DNA of 64,000 nucleotides, taken from the NCBI GenBank assembly GCA_021770785.1, contig JAETQH010000002.1:1-64000 (forward strand), read 5' to 3'. Positions 54,155-63,500 of this stretch are shown here, piece after piece. The notes under the pieces were generated by a model. It saw only the letters and a program-made list of their open reading frames with translations, was not told where the DNA came from and ran no database searches. The stretch comes from Lachnospiraceae bacterium. GTDB taxonomy: Bacteria; Bacillota; Clostridia; Lachnospirales; Lachnospiraceae. Each line of letters starts with the position of its first letter. Positions within the stretch are counted from its first letter, which is position 1. A program made the translations under genes and the position numbers.

Positions 54155-55707
54155 TTACGTTTTCTCCAGTTTCTTATGTTCTGCCTTATCTGTTCGCAGT
54201 AAATCTTCTAACTCCTGCCTCGGAACCGGCTTGGAATAATGATACCCCTGAAACCACGTAGCATTATAATCACGCAGATAATTCTGAAGTTTCTCATTCT
54301 CAACCCCTTCCAAACAAGTTGTCATGTTAGCTTTGGAAGCAAAATACAGGATGGCGCGGACCATCGCCTGCTTTGTGGGGTTATCCATAATGCCTCGGAT
54401 AAAACTCATATCAATTTTAATCTCGTTCATTGGTACATTCATAACGATATTAGAGGACGCGCTTCCCGTCCCGTAATCGTCCATGGCAAACCGGATACCC
54501 TTCTTCTGAAAAAAGCAAACCTCCCGTTTTAACACATCCAACGGGAAATCTCTACAGCGCTCCGTCAGTTCCATACACAAATGTTCTCCCGGATAGTCCG
54601 TCTCCGCAAGAATTTTTAATACCTCCTGCTGAAATTCCGGACGTTCCAGCTGCCTGGCGGAGATATTTACATTAATACAGAAATCCGGTTTGTACGTAAG
54701 AATTTCCCGTGTCTCCGAAAGTGCTGTCCGAAGTACGAAATTTCCTAAATCATACATGCTCGGGTCTGTCTCCAGCCATTCAATAAACATTCCGGGCGGA
54801 ACCATACCGTAAGGTTCACAGTTCCAACGCACCAGCGCCTCCGCACCAACGATTGCCCCGGTCTCTGCCTTCACAATGGGCTGATAGACCAGAAAAAAGC
54901 TCTCACAGCCACTGCACCCATTTTCAGGGGATGAAGCTCCCCCTGTACCATAATTCCGGCATCTAAGGTACTGCGCACCTCCTGTTCAAATGTCAGCAGC
55001 TCTTCCCTCCCGGCTTTTTTTAGTATAAATACAAAACGTTCCCTCTCAAGACGGTAAACCGCTTTGTCCATATCCATCATATAAATAAACTTCAGTGCGA
55101 TTGCCCGTAGCAGCTCGTTAGAGAAATCCCGCCCATAAATCAGATTGAAGGTGGAAAAGCCTTCCACATGAATCTGCAGCACCGCAAATTTCTCCCCGGC
55201 TGCAATCAATTTTTCCAGGTCTTCCACATATCTGGTTTCGGAATACAAATCTGTCAACGCATCGATTTCGGGGAATGCATTTTCATTTTTAATTCCGATA
55301 ATCAGATAATCCAACGCCCCCTCCTCGTCACGGAGTTCCTCGGCATGGATACTAAACATTACATAGCTGCCATTGTTTTCCCGCATACGCACACACAGCT
55401 CATGCTATAACTCCTGTCCCTGCAGGCGCTTTACCATTCCCTCCAGATACTCCTGTCTGTCATCCGGATGGACATATTCCTTCATGAAATATTCAAAATC
55501 AGAAAAAATCTGGCGGGACAGCCCGAAAAACTCCTTCGTTTTTTCGGAGCACCAGGTCTCACGTTCTTTCAGATTCGTTATCCATATATAAGAATTGTTG
55601 GAAATCCGGTCTGTTTTATTCATAATTGCAAAAATTTTTTCTGCATTCTTTTTCCAAAAACAATTCTGATTCATCCGTAATCCCCCAGTCATCACATTGA
55701 AACTCAC
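54155..55707 (-). pseudogene. PAS-GGDEF-EAL cyclic-di-GMP protein, broken by a stop and a deletion-frameshift
   Basis: Three pieces of one gene. 55707-55405 is the start of a PAS domain and ends at an in-frame TAG; the same frame continues HELCVRMRENNGSYVMFSIH through a GGDEF-like domain whose active site reads ERERF, hence degenerate. That frame is lost near 54890: MGAVAV runs straight into FFLVYQPIV in another frame, so about 60 residues between GGDEF and EAL are missing. The EAL domain (about 54906-54155) keeps its catalytic motifs: AEALVRW, MELTE, DDYGTG, IKID and CLEGVENE. It could still be made from an internal GTG at 54874. Confidence 0.85.
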
Positions 55708-55747
55708 TTCATAAACAAGGCTATTGTACCATGTTGAGGAAGGAGAT

Positions 55748-55948
55748 TCAATGTTTCAATCGCTTCTGGCAATGTATGGTTTTATATCCTGCAGAAGGAC
55801 TCCCAGCACATTTTCCTGATATGCAGCCATTTGTTTTTTTTATACAAGCTGCAATTTCCCGCGGTAAAGGATACTTTAATCTGCAGAAGGCTTCATACGC
55901 CGGGTGAGATCCTTTTCTTGTCTGTAGTCCCAGTCCGTCCATAGGCAT
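55748..55948 (-). pseudogene. Short ORF or remnant with homopolymer frameshift
   Basis: A 66-codon frame starts MPMDGLGLQTRKGSHPAYEA. At a run of eight A on the minus strand (near 55840) a one-base shift gives a more natural ending, KKQMAAYQENVLGVLLQDIK followed by PYIARSD and a stop. This suggests a broken gene or an A-run slippage site. There is no strong ribosome binding site, and the family is not recognised. Confidence 0.35.
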
Positions 55949-55956
55949 GTAGCACT

Positions 55957-55994
55957 AAAAAAACCGCAGCCCCAAAAGGGACTGCGGTTTTTTT
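55957..55994. terminator. Bidirectional terminator
   Basis: AAAAACCGCAG pairs with CTGCGGTTTTT across a CCCCAAAAGGGA loop, with A-run and T-run flanks. It marks the left edge of the AT-rich island. Confidence 0.85.
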
Positions 55995-56210
55995 ATCATT
56001 TGTAATATATAATCAAATAAATGATTATTCAATGATTGTAGCAACACAACTGTTAATATCACAACTTGTATTGTTCTGAATATTTTTAGTGATGTTTTAT
56101 TTTATATAATGATACATTTTGTGATTATTCTATCTATTTCAAAAGTATTTCAAGTCCAAAATAAGCCCATGGGCTTTTTACCTCCAATTCAAACGAAAGG
56201 ACTGATAACA

Positions 56211-56450
56211 ATGAAATTGGTGCACGCAGAATATAACCCGATGCACAACAGCATCGACATTAACCACTATAACGGCTACATCCTCCGGATTGACTGCAAT
56301 CAGGCTGAATTCGGGATACGTACAACTCCTAATTCCCAGAGGTATCTGAATGCTCTAGCGATTGATAATCCGCTAGAATATGCCCGGCTTGCTCTAGATG
56401 GTGAGATGCAGACATGTGTGGATGCGGAGGATAGTTTGGAAGTGTTTTAA
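56211..56450 (+). CDS. DUF6061-like small protein
   Basis: 79 residues from the ATG at 56211 after GAAAGGA; in-frame sequence upstream lacks a ribosome binding site. MKLVHAEYNPMHNSIDINHY and LEYARLALDGEMQTCVDAED resemble the small DUF6061 proteins frequent in Lachnospiraceae. Function unknown. A short AAGCCCATGGGCTT palindrome lies 40 nt upstream. Confidence 0.6.
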   Translation: MKLVHAEYNPMHNSIDINHYNGYILRIDCNQAEFGIRTTPNSQRYLNALAIDNPLEYARLALDGEMQTCVDAEDSLEVF

Positions 56451-56455
56451 CACAT

Positions 56456-56481
56456 ATGCCCTGACCACTTCGTCAGGGCAT
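56456..56481. terminator. Bidirectional terminator between convergent genes
   Basis: Perfect 10-bp stem ATGCCCTGAC/GTCAGGGCAT with a 6-nt loop, between the DUF6061-like gene and the RES gene. Confidence 0.7.
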
Positions 56482-56485
56482 GTAT

Positions 56486-57577
56486 TCACATAATTGGATG
56501 TTTTCTATAATCAATGGTATCTATTCCATAAACTTCCGTCTCCACACACTCAAACAAGTCCGGATCAAACAAAGCCAAATTATATCCATCGCTGTGCATT
56601 ACGCTTTTATATTCAATGCCCGCATATTCCGCAACATCATCATGGATAATACTTTTAACAAAATCGGTAATATATTGCGTAGGAACATAATCCAAGGCAC
56701 TATCGCTCCTCCGCATGATTTTACCCATTTCGTCATTTATCTTATTTAAGTGCTCTTTATTAATCGCATGTTCTAAGCAATCTAATCCCTCTAAAAATGG
56801 ACTTATTTGATTGATTTTCTTTAAGTCGACAACAATAATATCTTTTTTGAGCCTAAATTTACCAACCGTTACATAATCATATGCACCAGCTCTTGCTTCA
56901 TATATTGTAGTCTCAGCAGTGTCACCCAAATACAAGCACCTAATTCCTCTTGCATTAGCTCTACCATCTGTAGTCTTATCAATTGGCGGTGCACCCATTT
57001 CTTCAATAGGAATCCCTTCTTCTGTTGAAATTCTACATCTATAAAACATCTCTCCCGTCTTATATGGTTTACGAATATATGAACAAAATCGTTCTAATAA
57101 GTTCAAATCTACATAATGCGTATGAAAACGATTCTTTGTTTTTAGTGCCTCTACAAAATCATCCCAAGAATTTGTAGTCAAAAGAGAATGTTTTGATAAA
57201 TACTCTTGGTCATATAACTCCTGAATACCAACCGGCTGGTCAAACAACTCTGCATTATATTCATACTTTTCTTTACATATTGCAGTAATTATGTTATACA
57301 CATCGGATTCGCTCTTTTTATTGAAAATATTCCAGTTGTTAATCAATTCAGTCTTCAACAAGCGAGTATCTGACTTCGGATACGAATCTGGCAACAAAGA
57401 AACCGGTGTATATATGCTTATCAGTTCATCAAACATCATGCTCAGGTCTTCATACTTATCCGTATCATATATATGTACATTTTTACATTTACACAGTGGA
57501 CAATCCCCAATCTCTGCTTTATTCCGGATAACAGAGATAACTTCTGTGTCGCAAAAACATCTTTCGCAAATTACCAT
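56486..57577 (-). CDS. RES-domain protein with HEPN/RES N-terminal domain (NAD-degrading toxin-like)
   Basis: 363 residues. The N-terminus has two cysteine clusters (C4, C7, C9 and C26, C29, C31) likely forming a zinc ribbon, followed by a helical region matching HEPN/RES N-terminal domains. The RES domain spans about 175-345: FYRCRIS (R180, R182), DGRANARGIRCLYLGD (R206, Y216) and TTIYEARAG (E227), then VGKFRLKKDIIVVDL. RES toxins such as MbcT hydrolyse or phosphorolyse NAD+. It is the third gene of an operon; its ribosome binding site AAGGAG lies in the last codons of the sce7725 gene. Confidence 0.85.
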   Translation of the reverse strand: MVICERCFCDTEVISVIRNKAEIGDCPLCKCKNVHIYDTDKYEDLSMMFDELISIYTPVSLLPDSYPKSDTRLLKTELINNWNIFNKKSESDVYNIITAICKEKYEYNAELFDQPVGIQELYDQEYLSKHSLLTTNSWDDFVEALKTKNRFHTHYVDLNLLERFCSYIRKPYKTGEMFYRCRISTEEGIPIEEMGAPPIDKTTDGRANARGIRCLYLGDTAETTIYEARAGAYDYVTVGKFRLKKDIIVVDLKKINQISPFLEGLDCLEHAINKEHLNKINDEMGKIMRRSDSALDYVPTQYITDFVKSIIHDDVAEYAGIEYKSVMHSDGYNLALFDPDLFECVETEVYGIDTIDYRKHPIM

Positions 57578-57580
57578 AAG

Positions 57581-58504
57581 CTACTCCTTATCCAAATATC
57601 TTCCTATTAACTCTAAATGATGCATAATAGATAGTTTTTTCACTGTTCCCAACCCCGGATAAGCTTCTCGGTGATATAAATCTTCAAACTCTTTCATTGC
57701 CACAGTATCAAGCTGCTTTGTTTCATTCCATGCCACTAGTTTCGACAACGCTTCTTGAAATTTCCCGGCAGGATCACTAATATCATCATTCGAATCAGAC
57801 ACAAAATGCTTTACGCGTAAACTATCATCTTTATCGAAATATACAATATGTATCGCAACCGCATAAGGAGCAAACCCCGTTTCATTATATTCTTCACCAA
57901 CTACAGAATAATCAGCAAATCCCACATATCCATCTTCTTGATAGTACAAATGATCTTCTGAAAAAGGTTCGTCGTCAACTTCAATATAATCATTATTTCT
58001 GTCTAGTTTGTTAAACTTATCCGCCAAAAGTACTCTGTTTTTTCTTATTTTCCTTCTAAACCCACTTTCATCCGGAATTAAATTGTACTTAACATCTGTT
58101 TCTGCAAAGTATGCTTCATAAACAGAAATTGCATCTTTGTCATCACAAATCGTTCCCATATTATCTGCATGTCTTGCAATAAACTTCTCTGGTTTTGAAC
58201 TCGCCCTTAATAAATACATATAGAGAATGTTATTATTTTCTTTTAAACTTGCAGACAAGCTTTCCTTTAACTTCTGATTTTTCTCTTCTCTGGCATCACT
58301 ACTAAAGCTCCCCACCTTAGGATTGGTAATGATAGCAAGCTGCTTACTATTTTCCCCATATGCTTCTATGGTCTTAACAAGTGTAGAAGATAATTTTACA
58401 GGTTCAATAATCGGTGTGATTCTGCTACTCAAAACACCTTTCTCTACCAACTCACGCAACGCAATTAATTCAAATTGTCGTCCTCTCAAATAAGGGAAAT
58501 ACAT
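57581..58504 (-). CDS. sce7725 family protein
   Basis: 307 residues from the ATG at 58504, 8 nt after a GGAGG that lies inside the last codons of the upstream gene. MYFPYLRGRQFELIALRELV and SSRITPIIEPVKLSSTLVKT are characteristic of the sce7725 family, which is similar to phage beta-family proteins and usually encoded beside sce7726. The biochemical role is unknown. It sits between sce7726 and RES genes in a tight operon, suggesting a shared function. Confidence 0.83.
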   Translation of the reverse strand: MYFPYLRGRQFELIALRELVEKGVLSSRITPIIEPVKLSSTLVKTIEAYGENSKQLAIITNPKVGSFSSDAREEKNQKLKESLSASLKENNNILYMYLLRASSKPEKFIARHADNMGTICDDKDAISVYEAYFAETDVKYNLIPDESGFRRKIRKNRVLLADKFNKLDRNNDYIEVDDEPFSEDHLYYQEDGYVGFADYSVVGEEYNETGFAPYAVAIHIVYFDKDDSLRVKHFVSDSNDDISDPAGKFQEALSKLVAWNETKQLDTVAMKEFEDLYHREAYPGLGTVKKLSIMHHLELIGRYLDKE

Positions 58505-58505
58505 A

Positions 58506-59366
58506 CTACGCACCTCCATATTGATGTTCTAAAAACACTTCAAGTTTCTGATAATCATCATATGTCAATTCCATAAAATACGCCAAAAACTTTAATTCGT
58601 ATGGAATCTTAACAAACTCCTCTTTCTCAAGTTGCATTCTCTTTTTTAATATTCTCAAAACACATAAATATGACTCTTCTATTGGTATCTGTAAAAACAG
58701 TTTTTTACAAGCAGCATAATATTTGAACTGTGTAACTTCCGGTAAATAGCCATACCACTGAGCAATTATATCTTCATATTCACTTTTTCTTAGTAACTTG
58801 AAAATAATTTCCTTGTCTAAATCGCTTATGTGCCTTTGCGGTTTCCGGACCGTACCCAACTTCCCATTTTTTCTTAACACATAAATACCCACAGGTTTAT
58901 CTATACTATCCAGCACCTTTTGTAACTGCTGCAGATTTTTCTCATAAGTAACTACAGCTACATGATCAAATGCCTTGTAATAATCATCTACCTGAGAACT
59001 TAGTCTCTCCAGATTATCAAGTTCTGTTTTTATCTCATATACGACAGCTTTACCGTTTATTAATACAAAATCTGCTTTCGATTTTGCTATCGCAACTTCT
59101 GTCAACGCAGTTGTCGTATTAACACTATGCACACCTAGAAGTAACTTATTAAGCAAAGTATTTTTATAAAAATACTCATTACGATAATTATTCTTCAATT
59201 CACAATAAATTTCACTTATTAATTCTCGGTTATTCTTTTGATCGGCATTACTTGTATATCGTCTAACGACTGACGAATATACATTATCCACCTTCCCATC
59301 TATAAAGTGGCGAAGCATATTGCGGGTAAATATTCTATTTAAATTACTCATTTTATTCGTTTCCAT
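58506..59366 (-). CDS. sce7726 family protein, PD-(D/E)XK nuclease-like
   Basis: 286 residues from the ATG at 59366, 8 nt after GGAGG; the upstream in-frame ATG lacks a ribosome binding site. The central region YFYKNTLLNKLLLGVHSVNT then TEVAIAKSKADFVLINGKAV and VYEIKTELDN matches sce7726. It shows a nuclease core with E90, D99 and E111-x-K113. The C-terminal half is helical. It may be a nuclease or a nuclease-fold binding protein. First gene of the operon. Confidence 0.83.
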   Translation of the reverse strand: METNKMSNLNRIFTRNMLRHFIDGKVDNVYSSVVRRYTSNADQKNNRELISEIYCELKNNYRNEYFYKNTLLNKLLLGVHSVNTTTALTEVAIAKSKADFVLINGKAVVYEIKTELDNLERLSSQVDDYYKAFDHVAVVTYEKNLQQLQKVLDSIDKPVGIYVLRKNGKLGTVRKPQRHISDLDKEIIFKLLRKSEYEDIIAQWYGYLPEVTQFKYYAACKKLFLQIPIEESYLCVLRILKKRMQLEKEEFVKIPYELKFLAYFMELTYDDYQKLEVFLEHQYGGA

Positions 59367-59399
59367 CAGCTTCGCCTCCTTCCTGTACCCGATTATTAA

Positions 59400-59427
59400 A
59401 TTATATTTTACCATACTTCCTTATGAA
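59400..59427 (-). promoter_or_regulatory. Promoter of the sce7726-sce7725-RES operon
   Basis: Minus strand TTCATA (59422-59427), 16-nt spacer, TATAAT (59400-59405), about 34 nt before the start codon at 59366. Confidence 0.55.
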
Positions 59428-59545
59428 TTCACAGATAATCTTTCAAATTATTTTAGCAAATTAGAATATACCTCTATTGGTATGTAGCCCAACCAAGTTC
59501 ACCATTTCTTGATACAATATTTATAAAAACAAAGGAGACTTTATT

Positions 59546-60466
59546 ATGAACAACCTACAAACCTTTTTTGAAGAATATATAGCATTTTGTCAATATCAAA
59601 AGAGATTAGACCGGAAAACCTTGAATGCATATAAGACAGATTTAAAACAGTTTTCTCAGCAACTCCATTCCATATCCATTGAGGCTGTAACTCCTGATAT
59701 GCTGGAAAACTATATATCTCATCTCCACCAGAGCTACAAGCCCAAAACAGTAAAGAGAAAAATAGCATCCCTCAAAGCTTTTTTTCACTACCTCGAATAT
59801 AAGGAAATTATTGATAGAAATCCTTTTAACAAAATACATGTAAAATTTCGCGAACCTGTGATTCTGCCTAAAACAATTCCTCTTCGCACCGTCGAAACGT
59901 TTCTTGCCACAATATATCACCAACGTAATTGTGCTAAAACTACTTATCAACGAAGAAATGCAATACGCGATATCGCAGTTATTGAACTGCTATTCTCCAC
60001 AGGTATACGAATATCAGAATTATGTTCTCTAAACGTAAATGATGTAAATTTACAGGATGGTACTATATTAATATATGGAAAAGGCTCTAAAGAGCGTTGT
60101 ATGCACATTGGAAACGATAAAGTGCTTTCTGTATTGCTTGAATATAAACAGGAGTATTCTATCGAAATACAAAACTGCAAACACTTTTTTGTTAATCAAT
60201 CCGGAAGGTTCTTATCCGATCAAGCCGTACGACGAATGATTAATAAATATTCAGCTCTGGCAGCTATTGAATTACATATCACGCCACATATGTTTCGCCA
60301 CACCTTTGCAACTTGTCTTTTAGAGGCAGATGTTGATATCCGCTACATTCAGGAAATGCTTGGGCACAGTTCTATTAATATAACTGAGATATATACACAC
60401 GTTGCTATGTCAAAGAAAAAGGATATTTTGACTACTAAACATCCAAGGAAGGATTTTGAGATATAG
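59546..60466 (+). CDS. Tyrosine recombinase (XerC/D-like integrase)
   Basis: 306 residues. An N-terminal SAM-like core-binding domain (about 1-90, FCQYQKRLDRKTLNAYKTDL) is followed by a catalytic domain with Arg I (FSTGIRISELCSL), the beta-hairpin Lys (GKGSKER), H-x-x-R (HMFRHTFAT), a His in LGHSSI and the nucleophile Tyr (EIYTHVAM). All catalytic residues are present. It is divergent from the sce7726 operon and 87 bp upstream of the nuclease-NTPase gene. AAAGGAG precedes the ATG. Confidence 0.92.
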   Translation: MNNLQTFFEEYIAFCQYQKRLDRKTLNAYKTDLKQFSQQLHSISIEAVTPDMLENYISHLHQSYKPKTVKRKIASLKAFFHYLEYKEIIDRNPFNKIHVKFREPVILPKTIPLRTVETFLATIYHQRNCAKTTYQRRNAIRDIAVIELLFSTGIRISELCSLNVNDVNLQDGTILIYGKGSKERCMHIGNDKVLSVLLEYKQEYSIEIQNCKHFFVNQSGRFLSDQAVRRMINKYSALAAIELHITPHMFRHTFATCLLEADVDIRYIQEMLGHSSINITEIYTHVAMSKKKDILTTKHPRKDFEI

Positions 60467-60553
60467 GTTATCACTATAATCCCTCCCCTACTATATTTTT
60501 GACTGATAATACATGATTATCACTCAAGTTTATGAAAAGATCAGGAGAGTCGC

Positions 60554-63500
60554 ATGAAAAAAATATCATCTGCATATTGGGAAAAATTTATAAATATAGA
60601 TAGTGATGGAAATGAAAAAGGAAATGGAATTGAATTTGAAAACTTAGTCAATTGCTTATTAGTTTCAATGTATGGGAAAAAGTGGGAGGTTACTGGCGGC
60701 AGTCACGATAATAATAGGGATTTTTGGCTTTATTCTGAAAATCAACATTTATGGGCAGAATGTAAAAACTATTCAAACACGATTGCAATGAACATTCTGG
60801 CGCCCACATTGGTGATGGCACAAATATATGAAGTAAATGAGATCTTGTTTTTTAGCCGTTCCACTATCAATAGATTTGCAAAAAATAAAATCTTAGCTTT
60901 TGGTGAAAAAACGAATAAAATGATTCGCTTTTTTGACGGGGTAACTCTTGAAGCTCTAATTTGTACCTACGCATCAGAGCTTCCTAAAAAATATTCTCCG
61001 GTCAAATATATGAGCGATTGCGAGATAGCAAAAGTAGACGGTTCTTTTGTCAACGTATATTTTTTTCAAAATGCGGTTTCTAGTGTACATCATGCGTTGG
61101 AGGACTTTCAAAATTATACATCTGCAGAAAAGATTTATTATAACGAAACCTTTGCACTGACATTTTGCCTGATGAATCCTTTTCAGGAAGATCAGGTTGA
61201 TGTTTATATAGAATTTATGGATGACGAAAGCGATCGTTTTTCTTTTCAATATTTTTATCCTACGATTAAACCAGAAGATAACGGGTGGTATCATGCATGT
61301 CTGAAAAAAGGTGAAGGACGCGCAGTCTCCTTAAATATGAGGCAGAGTGTTTATAAATCTGAGATTATGTTGCCTAGATTTCATATCGCATTTGTTCGTG
61401 AACAAAGCGGGAATCGTTTTGAATGGCACTCTGAAAAGATCATCGTAAAAAGTCATTGGATTGGTTCCACCAGACTCATTGGTAACAATTATTTAAAGAT
61501 TTTAGATGACACAAAGCATCTATTGATCAATAATCCTTACATTTCAAGTTTAATACTGACAGGAAGCAGCGGAACAGGAAAAACAAGAATCCTAACAGAG
61601 TGTCAAAACATCTTTTTAGCAAACGGATATCGAATCATTAGTTTATCCGGACAGGCGGGGCAGGCAGAACAGGAGAAGCAGGAAGATGATTTATCGCGTT
61701 ATCTAATAAAGGAATTGATTGCTTTTCTTTATGAAATACCGAGTGATGAAATATTAAGTTTGTTAGAGGAAAAAATATGTTTGTCACAATCTGATTGTGA
61801 AATTTCAGAACACAGCGAAGCAGCGAAAGCCATTCACTTGTTGCGGCTAATTATGAATCAAACAGAAGAATCATTACAAACTGTATTAAATAAGTATGCA
61901 GCTATTTTGTATGAAAAGCTCTCAAAAGATAAAAATGTCCTAATTATTGATAATATGCAGTTTGCTGGAAAAGACTTTCAATCTTTTATTGAAGGGTATG
62001 TTTCTTATGCGGTAAACCAGCAAGCAATCAATTCATCGATTCTTGTCTGCGTATTTAATACCGATTATATGACACCAAGAACTTCTGAACTGTTATATAA
62101 TCTTCTGCATGCGGATATGAAGCACTGTCTTACGGCTACATTGTCAGGATTTCATGAGAAGAAACAAGGTATCCTTTTTTTGCAGGAGTTGACCAGAACA
62201 AATTTGGATGAGAATGAGGAATATTTTTCTGAGATTATAAACAAAATTTCTTTAAAACCATATAATTTATTGCAAGTGACAAAGTATTTGGAGGAATTGA
62301 ATATTGTAAGTATATCTCCGGATAAAAAGGGATATATTATCCCCAATTTGGAAAAATACGAGGCACTTTCCAATATTTCAAACGGAATCACGAGCGTTTT
62401 AGAGAAAAGATTTGCTTTTATATATAAAGATATACCGGAGCGCAGAGTGAGATATATTTTGTCTATCGTCTACATTTTTGATCATCTGGATAAAAAATTG
62501 CAAGACATTTTTCAGATTGCTCCAAAAGAATTAGATTTTCTATGTGAAAAGAATATTTTACGGGTGCAAACGTTAGAAATCTACATATTTGACCATGATA
62601 TTATCCGAAATTTCTTCTATGAAAATAATTCAAAGGATATTTTAACGTGTTTAGAATATGTACAAAATAAAGGTATCGAAAAGAAAATCAGAAGATATCC
62701 GATTCCTTATTTATTGTATAGAATTGCGATTGAAAAAGATACGGACACGATAATAGATACTGGTGGCAAGGTAGCCAATCTGGTCTTGCCAGAAAGAATC
62801 GCTTCTTTATTTTATAATTGTCTACTGGATGCGTTTATTGAAATATTGGAAAATCAAATTTATGAAGGTGTTTACATAAAATATATTCACCAGATTTGTA
62901 CTTTTATCCGCCAGTATGATGGTTCGCTAAAAGCATGGTTCCGTTCCAAAAAAGCATTTGACACGATACAGGCATATGATCCGCAAGCGCTATCTGAGAA
63001 TCTTAATTTTTATCGTCCTTTTATTCATTTTTGTTGTGATATCGCAGTGCAGAAACACATGTATCAGGAAGAAGTGGACTTTTTAAGAGAAGTATTGAAA
63101 ATGTGTGAAAATGCACATCCGGTTGGAACCGAAAATCAGGACGAATTAAATGTACTTCAGGCAATTATGTATAATCGATGGTATATTTCTTACAATACAG
63201 AAAGTTATAAACAAGAAATTATATCAAAAAGAGAAACACTTATGCAAAAGTCACGCGATTATGGGGAGAAAATTAGTGATTCACAAAAGCGGGGACTTAT
63301 AGCGTATCTAAATGACTCAGATGAAGGTTACAATTATTATGGATATTACAAAGATAAGGACAAGTTGTTTTCTATCTGGGATCACTGTACCATCGATATA
63401 CCCACATTAGTGCCGGAAAAAACTCTAAATTATTATAGAAAAACCGTGCAGTATGGACTGATCGAACAGGATTATGAGAAGGTAACTTCTGAAATTGACA

